Position numbers and translations under genes: made by a program. Under the pieces are notes generated by a model. That model was not told the origin of the DNA, did not search any database, and saw only the letters and a list, made by a program, of their open reading frames with translations. A stretch of 64,000 bases of DNA from Lysobacter enzymogenes. Lineage in GTDB: Bacteria; Pseudomonadota; Gammaproteobacteria; Xanthomonadales; Xanthomonadaceae. How positions within the stretch are numbered: the stretch's first letter is position 1; each line of letters begins with the position of its first letter. The stretch lies in assembly GCF_017355525.1 (NCBI RefSeq), contig NZ_CP067395.1, positions 186,001 through 250,000 of the forward strand. Reading direction: 5' to 3'. Of this stretch, positions 46,742-58,291 are shown piece by piece.

Positions 46742-46745
<4 letters not shown>
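45735..46745 (-). CDS. J-domain-like protein, first of the Hsp70 operon
   Basis: 336-residue protein. The N-terminal J-like domain has RPD (30-32). A long Pro/Ala-rich linker (about residues 85-185) is followed by a helical domain and a single C-terminal membrane helix (LVMLSLGVIGAMLQYLM). It is coupled to the Hsp70 gene by ATGA overlap. It is the shortest of the four. Confidence 0.87.
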
Positions 46746-48436
<1,691 letters not shown>

Positions 48437-48471
48437 ACGAACCTACAGTCCATTGCGATGGAGCGCACAGA

Positions 48472-50082
48472 TTACATGCGGAACACGCCGAAGCGGGTGC
48501 GATCTTCGATCGGCGCGTTGAGGCTGGCCGACAGGCCCAGGCCGAGCACCCGGCGGGTGTCGGCCGGATCGATGATGCCGTCGTCCCACAGCCGCGCGGT
48601 GGCGTAGTAGGGGTTGCCCTGGTGTTCGTACTGTTCGCGGATCGGCGCCTTGAAACCGTCCTCGTCCTCGGCCGACCACTGCTTGCCGGCGGCCTCGATG
48701 CCGTCGCGGCGCACCGTCGCCAGCACCGAGGCGGCCTGCTCGCCGCCCATCACGCTGATGCGCGCGTTCGGCCACATCCACAGGAAGCGCGCGCCGTAGG
48801 CGCGGCCGCACATGGCGTAGTTGCCGGCGCCGAAGCTGCCGCCGAGGACCACGGTGAACTTGGGCACGTGCGAGCACGCCACCGCGGTCACCATCTTGGC
48901 CCCGTCCTTGGCGATGCCGGCGTTCTCGTACTTCTTGCCGACCATGAAGCCGGTGATGTTCTGCAGGAACACCAGCGGGATGCCGCGCTGGTTGCACAGC
49001 TCGATGAAGTGCGCGCCCTTGAGCGCGCTCTCGGCGAACAGGATGCCGTTGTTGGCGACGATGCCGACCGGATAGCCGTGCAGGTGGGCGAAGCCGGTGA
49101 TCAGGGTCTTGCCGTAGCGCGCCTTGAATTCCTGCAGCTCGCTGCCGTCGACGATGCGCGCGATCGCTTCGCGGATGTCGAACGGCTTGCGCGTGTCCTT
49201 GGGCACGATGCCGTACAGCTCGTCGGCCGGGTACAGCGGCTCGCGCGCGGGCCGGGTCGCCACCGGCAGGGTTTTGCTGCGGTTGAACGTGGCGACGATG
49301 TCGCGCGCGATCTGCAGCGCGTGGCGGTCGTCTTCGGCGAAATGGTCGGCCACGCCGGACACCGCGGTGTGCACGTCGGCGCCGCCGAGCGCTTCGGCGT
49401 CGACCACTTCGCCGGTCGCGGCCTTCACCAGCGGCGGGCCGCCGAGGAAGATCGTGCCTTGTTCCTTGACGATGACCGACTCGTCGCACATCGCCGGCAC
49501 GTAGGCGCCGCCGGCGGTGCAACTGCCCATGACCACCGCGACCTGCGGGATGTTCTCGGCGCTGAGCCGCGCCTGGTTGTAGAAGATCCGGCCGAAGTGT
49601 TCCTTGTCCGGAAACACCTCGTCCTGCAGCGGCAGGAACGCGCCGCCGGAGTCGACCAGGTAGACGCAGGGCAGGCGGTTCTCGCGCGCGATCTCCTGCG
49701 CGCGCAGATGCTTCTTCACCGTCATCGGGAAATAGGTGCCGCCCTTGACGGTGGCGTCGTTGGCGACGATGACCACTTCCAGCCCCTGCACCCGGCCGAT
49801 GCCGGCGACCATGCCTGCGGCCGGCGCGGCGTCGTCGTACATGCCTTCGGCCGCGAGCGGCGCGATTTCCAGGAACGGCGAACCCGGGTCGAGCAGGGCG
49901 GCGATGCGGTCGCGCGCGAGCAGCTTGCCGCGTTCGGTGTGCTTGGCGCGGGCCTTGTCGCCGCCGCCGTGGGCGGCGCGCGCCAGACGCGCATCCAGTT
50001 CTTCGACCAGGGCGCGGTGGTAGGCGACGTTGTCGCGGAAGTCCTGCGAGCGCGGGTCGAGCTGGGAAGTGATCGCGGGCAT
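48472..50082 (-). CDS. liuB: Methylcrotonyl-CoA carboxylase beta subunit
   Basis: 536-residue carboxyltransferase that transfers CO2 from biotin to 3-methylcrotonyl-CoA. Signatures include [34 protein letters not shown], and [15 protein letters not shown]. The ATG at 50082 begins [12 protein letters not shown], typical for MccB; an ATG 33 bp upstream is also open. It stands alone, 13 kb from liuD. Confidence 0.96.
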   Translation of the reverse strand: MPAITSQLDPRSQDFRDNVAYHRALVEELDARLARAAHGGGDKARAKHTERGKLLARDRIAALLDPGSPFLEIAPLAAEGMYDDAAPAAGMVAGIGRVQGLEVVIVANDATVKGGTYFPMTVKKHLRAQEIARENRLPCVYLVDSGGAFLPLQDEVFPDKEHFGRIFYNQARLSAENIPQVAVVMGSCTAGGAYVPAMCDESVIVKEQGTIFLGGPPLVKAATGEVVDAEALGGADVHTAVSGVADHFAEDDRHALQIARDIVATFNRSKTLPVATRPAREPLYPADELYGIVPKDTRKPFDIREAIARIVDGSELQEFKARYGKTLITGFAHLHGYPVGIVANNGILFAESALKGAHFIELCNQRGIPLVFLQNITGFMVGKKYENAGIAKDGAKMVTAVACSHVPKFTVVLGGSFGAGNYAMCGRAYGARFLWMWPNARISVMGGEQAASVLATVRRDGIEAAGKQWSAEDEDGFKAPIREQYEHQGNPYYATARLWDDGIIDPADTRRVLGLGLSASLNAPIEDRTRFGVFRM

Positions 50083-50296
50083 TGCGGGAACGGCCGGAAG
50101 CGGGAGACGCGGCATCAAAACATAAAGCGCCTGCGCCGGCCAATGGCTTCGGCGGGCGTCGCGGCGGCAAACGCCGGCGTATGCGCACGGAATGCGACAT
50201 GCGCGCTTGGTTTGTGTGAGCGGCTCGGGCCGCTGCGTCGCAGGCCGCCTCTGCCGCAAGCGCGCTGCCGCAACGAGCGCTGGCGCAAAAAAGAAA

Positions 50297-50322
50297 GGCC
50301 CGCACCAGGCGGGCCTTTCAGC
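50297..50322 (-). terminator. Rho-independent terminator of the 50342 lipoprotein gene
   Basis: AAAGGCCCGCC and GGCGGGCCTTT pair around a short loop. Read on the minus strand the stem is followed by TCTTTTTTG. Confidence 0.85.
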
Positions 50323-50341
50323 GAACGAGAGCGCAAGCCGA

Positions 50342-50770
50342 TTAGTGCTTGGCTTCTTCCTTCTTGGCTTCGGCGGCAGCGGCGTCGGCCTTGTCGGCGA
50401 CCTTCTGCGCAGCGTCGGCGGTCGCGTTGGCGGCCTTGGAAGCAGCGTCGGCGGCGCCGGCAGCGGCGGCGTCGGTCGCGGCGGCGGCAGCGTCGCCGGC
50501 CTTGGCGGCGGCGTCGCCCGCAGCGGCGGCGGCGTCGTTGGCGCCGGCAGCGGCAGCGGCGGCGGCGTCGGACGCGGCAGCGCCGGCGGCTTCGGCGCCA
50601 GCGGCGGCGGCGGCGCCGGCCGAATCAGCGGCCTTGGCGGCGTCGGCACCGGCCTGCTCGGCGGCGGCCGAGGCTTCGGCAGCGGCGTCCTTGGCTTCTT
50701 CGGTCTTCTGGGCGCAAGCCGACAGGGCCAGAACGGCGGCGGCGAGCAGGACGTAGAGATGGGTCTTCAT
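50342..50770 (-). CDS. Ala-rich putative lipoprotein
   Basis: 142-residue precursor with lipobox LSAC (Cys19). The mature part is nearly all Ala with regularly spaced Asp, Lys and Glu, predicted as one long helix or coiled coil, and ends KKEEAKH. It resembles the following gene in design, though not residue by residue. A periplasm-spanning helix like Lpp is possible. Its codon run makes long spurious frames on the opposite strand. Confidence 0.8.
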   Translation of the reverse strand: MKTHLYVLLAAAVLALSACAQKTEEAKDAAAEASAAAEQAGADAAKAADSAGAAAAAGAEAAGAAASDAAAAAAAGANDAAAAAGDAAAKAGDAAAAATDAAAAGAADAASKAANATADAAQKVADKADAAAAEAKKEEAKH

Positions 50771-50881
50771 GAGCTGTCTCCTGAGGAGTTGTCTGAGAAA
50801 TGGAGCTGTTTGGATCTGTCAGGCAACGCCAGTGCTCGCAGCGGTCCGGCAAGCCGGCTTCGATCGTTCACTGACCTTACG

Positions 50882-50911
50882 GAAAAAGCCGCCGGAGAAC
50901 CGGCGGCTTTC
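50882..50911 (-). terminator. Rho-independent terminator of the 50962 lipoprotein gene
   Basis: AAAGCCGCCGG and CCGGCGGCTTT form an 11-bp stem; on the minus strand it is followed by TTTTTCC. Confidence 0.85.
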
Positions 50912-50961
50912 CCGTTCGACGCGGATCCCGCGTCGGAACTAGCAGTATCGCTTGCGCGATA

Positions 50962-51339
50962 TTACTTCTTCGCTTCTTCCTTGGCAGCTTCCGCCGGAGC
51001 GGCAGCGTCCTTGGCGGCGCCAGCGGCGTCCTTGGCAGCGTCGGCGGCGCCAGCGGCGGCGTCGGCAGCAGCGTCGGCAGCGGCCGGGGTCGCGGCGTTG
51101 GCAGCGGCGTCGGCCGAGGTGGCGGCGGCGTCGGCGGCGGTGGCAGCGGCGTCGGCCGAAGCAGCGGCGGCGTCGGCGGTGGCGGCGTCGCCAGCGGCGG
51201 CGGCGGTGTCGGCGGCGGCCTGGGCTTCGGTCGAAGCGGCAGCAGCGTCGGCGGAAGCATTTTCAGCCTGCTTCTGGTTCGAGCAAGCGGCCAGGGCCAG
51301 ACCCAGAGCCAGGGCGATCAGCGCCTTGTTGAAATTCAT
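50962..51339 (-). CDS. Ala-rich putative lipoprotein
   Basis: 125-residue precursor with signal MNFNKALIALALGLALAACS and lipobox LAAC (Cys19). The rest is a low-complexity Ala/Asp/Thr helix ending EAAKEEAKK. The ATG at 51339 replaces a longer open frame. It has its own terminator and is followed at 191 bp by the similar gene at 50342. Function unknown. Confidence 0.8.
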   Translation of the reverse strand: MNFNKALIALALGLALAACSNQKQAENASADAAAASTEAQAAADTAAAAGDAATADAAAASADAAATAADAAATSADAAANAATPAAADAAADAAAGAADAAKDAAGAAKDAAAPAEAAKEEAKK

Positions 51340-51462
51340 GATTCGGTTTCCTCGTCGTTTAGTTAGGCAACGCGCAAAAGCGCGCCGATAACATGATGAC
51401 AAGCCGGTGACGTGTGTCAAGCGGCATGCCGGGTTTTTTTTGTGCAACGCGTTTTTAACTTT

Positions 51463-52638
51463 TTACAGCAATTCGATAGCGATCGCCGTGGCTTCGCCGC
51501 CGCCGATGCACAGCGAGGCGACGCCGCGCTTGCCGCCGCGAATGCGCAGGGCGTTGATCAGCGTGACCACCAGGCGCGCGCCGCTGGCGCCGATCGGGTG
51601 GCCCAGCGCGACCGCGCCGCCGTGCACGTTGAGCTTGTCGTGGGCGATGCCGAGCTCGGTCATCGGCGCCATCGCGACCACCGAAAACGCCTCGTTGATC
51701 TCGAACAGATCGACGTCTTCGACCTTCCAGCCGGCCTTTTCGAGCACGTTTGAAATCGCTTTCACCGGCGCGGTGGTGAACCATTCCGGGGCCTGCGCGT
51801 GGCCGGCGTGGGCGACGATGCGCGCCAGCGGCTTGAGCCCGCGCGCGGCGGCTTCCTGCGCGCTCATCAGCGCGGCCGCGGCGGCGCCGTCGGAAATCTT
51901 CGACGAGGCCGCGGCGGTCAGCACGCCGTCCTTGCCGAACGCAGGACGCAGGGTCGGAATCTTGCTGACGTCGATCTTGGCCGGCTCCTCGTCGGCGTCG
52001 ACGACGACGTCGCCCTTGCGGCCCTTGACCGTCACGGAAACGATTTCATCCTTGAAGTGGCCGGCCGACTGCGCGGCCTGGGCGCGCTTGACGCTCTCTT
52101 CCGAATACGCGTCGATGGCGGCGCGATCGTAGCCGTACTTGGCGCAGGCGGCGTCGCCGAACACGCCCATCGCCTTGCCGTCGTACGGGTTGGTCAGGCC
52201 GTCCCAGGCCATGTGGTCGAGGAACTCAGCGCTGCCGTAGCGGATGCCGGTGCGCGAGTTGTTGAGCAGGTGCGGGGCGTTGGTCATCGACTCCATGCCG
52301 CCGGCGACGACGACCTTGGCCGAGCCGGCCTGGATCAGGTCGTGGGCGAGCATGATCGCCTTCATGCCCGAGCCGCAGACCTTGTTGATGGTGGTGCAGC
52401 CGGCCGAGGTCGGCAGGCCGGCGCCGAGCGCGGCCTGGCGCGCCGGGGCCTGGCCGAGGCCGGCCGGGAGCACGCAGCCCATGATGACTTCGTCGACCTG
52501 GTCGGCGGCCACGCCGGCCTGTTCCAGCGCGCCGGCGATCGCGGCGCTGCCCAGGGTCGGGGTCGGGACGCCGGTGAACTGGCCGAGGAAGGAACCGATG
52601 GCGGTGCGCTTGGCACCGACGATGACGACATCGCTCAT
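51463..52638 (-). CDS. Acetyl-CoA acetyltransferase (thiolase)
   Basis: 391-residue thiolase of the degradative/biosynthetic acetoacetyl-CoA type. Cys88 lies in NKVCGSGMKA, His near residue 349 in ALGHPIGASGARL, and the C-terminal CIGGGEATAIAIE carries the second Cys. It would convert acetoacetyl-CoA, the end product route of leucine breakdown, to acetyl-CoA. The ATG at 52638 starts MSDVVIVGAKRTAIG. Confidence 0.96.
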   Translation of the reverse strand: MSDVVIVGAKRTAIGSFLGQFTGVPTPTLGSAAIAGALEQAGVAADQVDEVIMGCVLPAGLGQAPARQAALGAGLPTSAGCTTINKVCGSGMKAIMLAHDLIQAGSAKVVVAGGMESMTNAPHLLNNSRTGIRYGSAEFLDHMAWDGLTNPYDGKAMGVFGDAACAKYGYDRAAIDAYSEESVKRAQAAQSAGHFKDEIVSVTVKGRKGDVVVDADEEPAKIDVSKIPTLRPAFGKDGVLTAAASSKISDGAAAAALMSAQEAAARGLKPLARIVAHAGHAQAPEWFTTAPVKAISNVLEKAGWKVEDVDLFEINEAFSVVAMAPMTELGIAHDKLNVHGGAVALGHPIGASGARLVVTLINALRIRGGKRGVASLCIGGGEATAIAIELL

Positions 52639-53214
52639 GGCGGAACTCCGGAAATCTGTGGCTGTGGGGGCCGGCGCCGGACGGGGCCGGGGACCGGAAC
52701 CCGCCGATTATGCGGCGCCGTGTTGCGGTGCCGCAAATGTCCGTTCGGGCAGGGGGAAAGGGGATGCCGCGGATAACGAAAAACCAACAAATCCGACGAC
52801 AAGCCCGGCCCGCGACTGAATTCGGCGCCGGCCTGTGGAAGGGGTTTCAGCGCCGGCGCCGGTGTCTCATGTCGCGGTGATCTGATTGTGGAAGGGGCTT
52901 CAGTCCCGACGCTCCGGTTTCGGATCGCGGCGACCGGGCCGGGAAAGCGTCGGGACTGAAGTCCCTCCCGCAGATCCTCGGCCACGCTCGCGTGTCCTCT
53001 CCGGCCGCGGTAAAGCGATGCGCCCAAGCGCCGTCCCCGGACTTCTCGCGCTTTTGCTTCGCCGCCGCCCGATTCGTTTGTCGGCCGCCGGTGTTTGCAT
53101 TAAAACGAGCGGGTTCGGATTGAAAAACGCCGGTGCCGCGCGCTGCGGCCCGTCGCGGCCGGCCGCTGCGGGAGCGGCCGCGTCTTCCTGATCCAGAGCA
53201 GCTCGGGGTGAGCC
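52639..53214. other. Intergenic region with a GGGACTTCAGTCCC-type repeat
   Basis: 576 bp without a supported gene, between the divergent thiolase and autotransporter genes. The repeat at 52834-52973 occupies part of it. Confidence 0.6.
52834..52973. repeat. Inverted repeat of the GGCTTCAGTCCCGACGC type
   Basis: A copy at 52887-52913 (GGAAGGGGCTTCAGTCCC...) faces an inverted copy at 52946-52973 (CGTCGGGACTGAAGTCCC...). A more degenerate copy lies at 52834-52860. This motif is a frequent intergenic repeat of xanthomonads. Confidence 0.75.
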
Positions 53215-56019
53215 ATGAAACGATTCGAACCGGCAGTGCGGCGCAAGACGCGTTGGGCGTTGTGCGCGCTCGCGGCGGCGGTGCTGACCGCCTGCGGCGG
53301 CGGCGGAGGCGGCGGCAACGTGCGCCAGGACCCGCCGCCCGGCAATCCGAACACGCCGACCAATCCGCCGACCACGCCGCCGCCGCCGATCGGCGCGCAC
53401 CTGGATCTGACCAACGCGCGCTCGGCGCAGGCGTTGGGGCTGACCGGGGCCGGCGTGCGCATCGGCGTCGTCGACAGCGGCGTGCGCCGCGACCATCCCG
53501 CGCTCAACGGCCGGGTCGGGCCGATGCTGATCTACACCGACCCGCGCAGCAACAACCACCGCGTCGACGACGTGCTCGGCCACGGCACCTACGTTTCGCA
53601 GATCATCGCCGGCACCCCGGTCGGCGCCTGGCCGGGCGGCATCGCGCCGGGCGCGACCATCGTCTCCGCACGCATCCTCGCCGACACCCGGCCCAGCGAC
53701 GACGGCTCGGGCATGGGCAACCAGGCCACCGGCAACGGCGGCCTCGACATCGTCAGCCGCGACCTCATGAACGCCGGCGTGCGGATCATGAACAACTCCT
53801 GGGGCGGGCTGTACTGGACCGGCGACAACGTCACCCGCAGCTTCATCGACGCGTACAAGCCCTTCATCGACAACGGCGGGCTGGTGGTGTTCGCGACCGG
53901 CAACGAATCCAAGGCGCAGCCGTCCGACAACGCTTCGCTGCCGAGCCAGGGCGCCGGCGCCGACGTGCTCGAGCGCGGCTGGATCGCCGCGGCCGCGCTG
54001 GACTCGCTCAACCCGACCCGGCTGGCGAGCTATTCCAACGCCTGCGGCATCGCCATGAACTACTGTCTGGTCGCGCCCGGCGACGTGCAGGCCACCGGCG
54101 TCACCGACGCGGTCGGCAATCCCAGCTACTGGGTGGTGCGCGGCACCTCGTTCGCCGCGCCGCAGGTGTCGGGCGCGGCGGCGCTGGTGTGGCAGGCGTT
54201 CCCGTACTTCAACAACGATCTGGTCCGGCAGGCGCTGCTCGGCAACGCCAAGGACCTCGGCGCATCGGGCGTCGACCCGGTGTTCGGCCAGGGCCTGCTC
54301 GACGTCGGCGCGGCGGTGCGCGGCCTGCACCGGCTCGACTTCGGCAACGTGCGCGTCGCCTTCGACGGCAGCTCGACCTGGAGCAACCCGCTGACCGGCG
54401 CCGGCGGCCTGACCAAGGACGGCAGCGGCACGCTGCGCCTGGACAGCGCCGCCGCGCATACCTACACCGGCCCCACCGACGTCGCCGGCGGCACCTTGCG
54501 CCTGATCGACGGCGGCAGCCTCGCCTCGCCGGTGACCGTGCGCAGCGGCGCGGTGTTCTCCGCCGGCAACGGCGCCAAGGTCGCCAACCGGGTCGACAAC
54601 CAGGGCGCGGTGCGGGTCGAAAACGCGGGCCTGCGCATCGACGGCGACTACGCGCAGTCGGCGGCCGGCCAGTTGCAGTTCTTCATCGGCGGCAAGCTCG
54701 ACGTCGGCGGCAACGCCGCGCTGGCCGGCAATGCGTTCGTGCTCGGCCAGTTGCAGGGGTATGTGCGCTCCAGTCGCGAGGTGTTCCTCAACGCCGGCAG
54801 CATCAGCGGCCAGTTCGACAGCCTGTCGAGCGCGTCCGGCGTGTTCCTGACCGCGACGCTGGGCTACAGCAGCACCCAGGCCTGGCTCGACATCAGCGCG
54901 CTGAACATCAGCGCCACCGCGCAATCGCTGGGCATGCAGGCGGCCGACGTGGCTTCGGCCGCGCGCGTGGACGCGGCCTTGAACCGCCTCGGCAACGGCG
55001 CGGCGGTGACCGCGCCGGGCGGGGCGGCCGCGTTCGAAGGCGCCGCCGGCGCCTTGCAGCGTTCGGCCAGCGCGCAGGCGGCGCAGCAGTCGCTGGCGAG
55101 CCTGTCGGGCGAGTTGCACAGCGCCGACGCGGCGTTCGCATTGATGGCGATCGAAGGCAACCGGCGCGCGCTGGAATCGCGCCTGGACGCGCAATACCTC
55201 GACGGCACCCGCTTCGGCGCGTGGAGCGACAGGCTCGACGCGCGCCGGGCGATGGCCGGGCGCTTCGACCTCGACGCGTCGGGCTGGATCGTCGGCCACG
55301 ACCAGCGTTTGGGCGAGTGGAGCGTCGGCGCGGCGCTGAGCCAGACCGATGGCTACGCCTACAGCGCGCAGCGCCGCGACCGCGAGCGCAACCGTCAGGT
55401 CGAAGGCCAGTTCTACGCCGCCTGGAACCGCGACGACCGCTACCTGCTCGGGCGCGCGGCGTTCGGCCACATGGATCGGTATCTGCAACGCGAAGTGCAG
55501 CTCGGCGCGGCCCAGTTCGGCACCGGCAGCGATTACGGCGAGCGCTATCTGAGCTTGAACGTGCAGGCCGGCCAGCACCTGCGCATCGGCGAGGGCGTGC
55601 TGACGCCGTACGTCGGCGCGCAGACCCTGCGTCTGGAACGCGGCGGTTTCGAGGAAGCCGGCGCGGCCGGGTTCGGCCTCAGCGCCGGCGATTCGACCCT
55701 CAGCGCGACCCAGTTCCTCGCCGGCGCGCGGCTGGAGCGGCAATGGCGGCTCGGCGCGGCGCGCCTGAGCCTCAGCGGCCGCGCCGAATGGCAACGCACG
55801 CTGGCGCAGTCGGGCCGTTACATCGATGCGCGTTTCACCGGGATGGAAGTGTGGTCGCCGATCGTCGGCGACGCGTTCGCGCGCGAGGCCGGCGTGCTGG
55901 GCGTGAGCTTCAATGCGCGCTTCGCCCGCGCCGGCGTGTTCGGCCTGGACTTCGACAATCGTTATGAGTTCGGCCGGCAGTATCCGCGCGCGTTCGCGAG
56001 TTGGTCGGTGCCGTTCTGA
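53215..56019 (+). CDS. Autotransporter subtilisin-like serine protease
   Basis: 934-residue type Va autotransporter. An N-terminal signal with a lipobox-like LTAC (Cys27) is followed by a Gly run and a Pro-rich linker. The S8 protease domain has Asp87 in VVDSGV, His123 in GHGTYV and Ser312 in GTSFAAP. A beta-helical linker with TYTGPTDVAGGTLRL follows, and the C-terminal 280 residues form the beta-barrel ending in SWSVPF, the terminal Phe expected for outer-membrane proteins. If the lipobox is used, the passenger would be lipid-anchored at the surface. A terminator follows at 56186. Substrate unknown. Confidence 0.95.
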   Translation: MKRFEPAVRRKTRWALCALAAAVLTACGGGGGGGNVRQDPPPGNPNTPTNPPTTPPPPIGAHLDLTNARSAQALGLTGAGVRIGVVDSGVRRDHPALNGRVGPMLIYTDPRSNNHRVDDVLGHGTYVSQIIAGTPVGAWPGGIAPGATIVSARILADTRPSDDGSGMGNQATGNGGLDIVSRDLMNAGVRIMNNSWGGLYWTGDNVTRSFIDAYKPFIDNGGLVVFATGNESKAQPSDNASLPSQGAGADVLERGWIAAAALDSLNPTRLASYSNACGIAMNYCLVAPGDVQATGVTDAVGNPSYWVVRGTSFAAPQVSGAAALVWQAFPYFNNDLVRQALLGNAKDLGASGVDPVFGQGLLDVGAAVRGLHRLDFGNVRVAFDGSSTWSNPLTGAGGLTKDGSGTLRLDSAAAHTYTGPTDVAGGTLRLIDGGSLASPVTVRSGAVFSAGNGAKVANRVDNQGAVRVENAGLRIDGDYAQSAAGQLQFFIGGKLDVGGNAALAGNAFVLGQLQGYVRSSREVFLNAGSISGQFDSLSSASGVFLTATLGYSSTQAWLDISALNISATAQSLGMQAADVASAARVDAALNRLGNGAAVTAPGGAAAFEGAAGALQRSASAQAAQQSLASLSGELHSADAAFALMAIEGNRRALESRLDAQYLDGTRFGAWSDRLDARRAMAGRFDLDASGWIVGHDQRLGEWSVGAALSQTDGYAYSAQRRDRERNRQVEGQFYAAWNRDDRYLLGRAAFGHMDRYLQREVQLGAAQFGTGSDYGERYLSLNVQAGQHLRIGEGVLTPYVGAQTLRLERGGFEEAGAAGFGLSAGDSTLSATQFLAGARLERQWRLGAARLSLSGRAEWQRTLAQSGRYIDARFTGMEVWSPIVGDAFAREAGVLGVSFNARFARAGVFGLDFDNRYEFGRQYPRAFASWSVPF

Positions 56020-56038
56020 GCGTGGGTTCGGCTGCTAC

Positions 56039-56169
56039 CTGTAGGAGCGGCGCGAGCCGCGACCGCGAAGCCGCGCCGTCCGGCGCGGGCCTGGGGTGCG
56101 AGGATACGGGCCGCGTTGGCGTTCGTTGCGGTTGAGGTTTCGCGGTCGCGGCTTGCGCCGCTCCTACAG
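56039..56169. repeat. Inverted pair of the 29-bp repeat
   Basis: Plus-oriented copy at 56039-56067 and minus-oriented copy at 56141-56169, between the autotransporter stop codon and its terminator. Confidence 0.9.
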
Positions 56170-56185
56170 GTAGGCCATGTACGAA

Positions 56186-56218
56186 AACGCCGCCGTGTTG
56201 CCACGGCGGCGTTTGTTT
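56186..56218 (+). terminator. Rho-independent terminator of the autotransporter
   Basis: AACGCCGCCGTG and CACGGCGGCGTT pair around a four-base loop and are followed on the plus strand by TGTTTTT. Confidence 0.85.
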
Positions 56219-56237
56219 TTGCGAACCCGCGGCCCGC

Positions 56238-57395
56238 TCAGCTCTTGCCGTCGAACAGCTCGCGCCCGATCAGCATGCGCCGGATCTCATTGGTGCCCGC
56301 ACCGATCGCGTACAGCTTGGCGTCGCGCAGGATCCGGCCGGTCGCGAACTCGTTGATGTAGCCGTTGCCGCCGAGGGTCTGGATCGCTTCCAGCGCCACC
56401 TCGACCGCGGCGTCGGAGGCGTGCAGCAGGCACGAGGCGGCGTCGACGCGGCTCTTGTAGCCCGAATCGAAATCGCGCGCGACCTGATAGGCGAACGCGC
56501 GGCTGGACTGCAGCGAGGTGTACATGTCGGCGATCTTGCCCTGCATCAGGCCGAAGGTGCCGATCGCCGCGTCGAACTGCTTGCGCTCGCGCACGTAGGG
56601 CAGGGCGATGTCCATCGCCGCCTGCATCAGCCCGAGCGGGCCGCCGGTCAGCACCAGGCGCTCGGTGTTGAGGCCGCTCATCAGCACCTTGACGCCCTGG
56701 TTGACCTCGCCGACCACGTTCTCGGCCGGGATCTCGCAGTCCTCGAACACCAGCTCGCAGGTGTTGGAGCCGCGCATGCCGAGCTTGTCGAGCTTCTGCG
56801 CGGTGCTGAAGCCCTTCATGCCCTTTTCGACGATGAACGCGGTCATGCACTTGCTGCCCGCGGACTTGCCGGCCGTGCGCATGTAGACCAGCAACACGTC
56901 CGCCTCGGGGCCGTTGGTGATCCACATCTTGTTGCCGTTGGCGACCCACACGCCGTCGCGCAGCTCGGCGCGGCAGCTCATCGAGCCGACCACGTCGGAA
57001 CCGGCGCCCGGCTCGCTCATCGCCAGCGCGCCCTTCCATTCGCCGCTGCACAGCTTGGGCAGGTACTTGGCGCGCTGGGCCTGATTGCCGTTGGCGTAAA
57101 GATTGGACACGCACAGGTTGGAATGCGCGCCGTAGGAGAGACCGACCGAACCGGAGGCGCGCGAAATCTCCTCCATCGCGACCAGATGGGCCAGATAGCC
57201 CATCTCGCTGCCGCCGAACTCACCCGGCACGGTCATGCCGAGCAGACCCATCTCGCCGAGCTTGGGCCACAGGTCCTGCGGGAACGCGTTGTCGTGGTCG
57301 ATGCGCTCCGCGCGCGGAGCGATTTCGGCTTCGGCGAAACGGCGCACGGCATCGCGCAGCGCGTCGATCTCTTCACCCAGGGGAAAACTACGCAT
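56238..57395 (-). CDS. liuA: Isovaleryl-CoA dehydrogenase
   Basis: 385-residue acyl-CoA dehydrogenase. Family signatures are [17 protein letters not shown] and [20 protein letters not shown]; the overall pattern, including LIGRELFD near the end, matches isovaleryl-CoA dehydrogenases, where the catalytic Glu lies at an unusual position. It converts isovaleryl-CoA to 3-methylcrotonyl-CoA. It begins one base after the stop of the carbonic anhydrase gene, so the two are co-transcribed. Confidence 0.94.
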   Translation of the reverse strand: MRSFPLGEEIDALRDAVRRFAEAEIAPRAERIDHDNAFPQDLWPKLGEMGLLGMTVPGEFGGSEMGYLAHLVAMEEISRASGSVGLSYGAHSNLCVSNLYANGNQAQRAKYLPKLCSGEWKGALAMSEPGAGSDVVGSMSCRAELRDGVWVANGNKMWITNGPEADVLLVYMRTAGKSAGSKCMTAFIVEKGMKGFSTAQKLDKLGMRGSNTCELVFEDCEIPAENVVGEVNQGVKVLMSGLNTERLVLTGGPLGLMQAAMDIALPYVRERKQFDAAIGTFGLMQGKIADMYTSLQSSRAFAYQVARDFDSGYKSRVDAASCLLHASDAAVEVALEAIQTLGGNGYINEFATGRILRDAKLYAIGAGTNEIRRMLIGRELFDGKS

Positions 57396-57396
57396 A

Positions 57397-58158
57397 TCAG
57401 CCCTCGTAACGAATCAGCGGCCGCCCATTGAGCGGTTGGATGTTGCGGTTGTTGCGGCGGTAGTGGGAAAGGAAGCCGTCGATCTGCCGCTTCGACATGG
57501 TGACCGGCGCCGGCATCACGTACCACTCGACATTTTCCGTCAGCGGCGGGGTCGTGAGCGAGCCCAGGTAGTGGTAGTAGCCGTGCGATTTCGGAATCAG
57601 CCCCTCGATATCGATCTCCTGCTGGGCCGGCTTGGCCTTGCCGGGCTTGAGATCGTCGAGCACGTCCTGCGCCACCGGATTGGCCGCGCCCTGTTCATAC
57701 ATCACCCCGACCACCGCCAGCCGGCCGTCCTGGGCCTTGAACACGAAGTGGCCTTCGAGCGGGAAGTGCTTGCCGTCGAGGGTGTGCTCGCTCTGGGCGT
57801 GGAAGTGGAACTGGGCCAGCTTGAAATGGCGGCCGCGGATGATCGCCTCGGTGGCGTGGGTGTCGACCTGGACCGCGTGGCCGTTGTCCTCGACCTTGTC
57901 GACCGCGCCGTGGGTGTGGCTGAACTCGATCGCGCGCGGCTCGCCGGGATCGGCGGCGGTGGCGCCGGCGCTGACGATGTCGATCGGCGACTGCGACTTG
58001 TCGTGCAGCGCCTGCCAGGCTTCCTGGTGATCGTAGTCGTAGACCTCGTGATGGCCGGCGGCGGCCGCCGGCTTGGCCGGCTCGCTGGCGCCGGCGGCGC
58101 AGGCGAGGGCGATGGACAGCGCAGCAACGGCAGGCACAGCGAAAGCGGACGAACGCAT
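57397..58158 (-). CDS. cah: Alpha-type carbonic anhydrase
   Basis: 253-residue exported alpha carbonic anhydrase. A signal peptide of about 24 residues precedes the domain. Zinc ligands are His118, His120 and His137 in FHFHAQSEH...GHFV, and SQSPIDI and the late [13 protein letters not shown] are typical. It catalyses hydration of CO2 in the periplasm. The ATG at 58158 follows GGAG. It is upstream of liuA with one base between, an unusual pairing. Confidence 0.95.
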   Translation of the reverse strand: MRSSAFAVPAVAALSIALACAAGASEPAKPAAAAGHHEVYDYDHQEAWQALHDKSQSPIDIVSAGATAADPGEPRAIEFSHTHGAVDKVEDNGHAVQVDTHATEAIIRGRHFKLAQFHFHAQSEHTLDGKHFPLEGHFVFKAQDGRLAVVGVMYEQGAANPVAQDVLDDLKPGKAKPAQQEIDIEGLIPKSHGYYHYLGSLTTPPLTENVEWYVMPAPVTMSKRQIDGFLSHYRRNNRNIQPLNGRPLIRYEG

Positions 58159-58256
58159 GGCTTGGCTCCAGGGGCTGGCGACGCTATGAGGGGGATGTTG
58201 CATAACGCGTGCGTCCTGCTAAACGCAGAAACGCACGCAAAACCCTACCGCGAATA

Positions 58257-58281
58257 CGACGACGGGGCCGTTGGCCCCGTC
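58257..58281 (-). terminator. Possible terminator of the leucine dehydrogenase gene
   Basis: GACGGGGCC and GGCCCCGTC form a nine-base stem just past the stop codon of the leucine dehydrogenase gene. The T-run is poor. Confidence 0.45.
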
Positions 58282-58291
58282 GAAGTGTGCT

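Noticed and set aside
50349..51391. Ala/Ser-rich and Arg-rich plus-strand frames opposite the lipoprotein genes
   Set aside because: Complementary reading of Ala-rich codons; the minus-strand proteins have signal peptides, lipoboxes and terminators.
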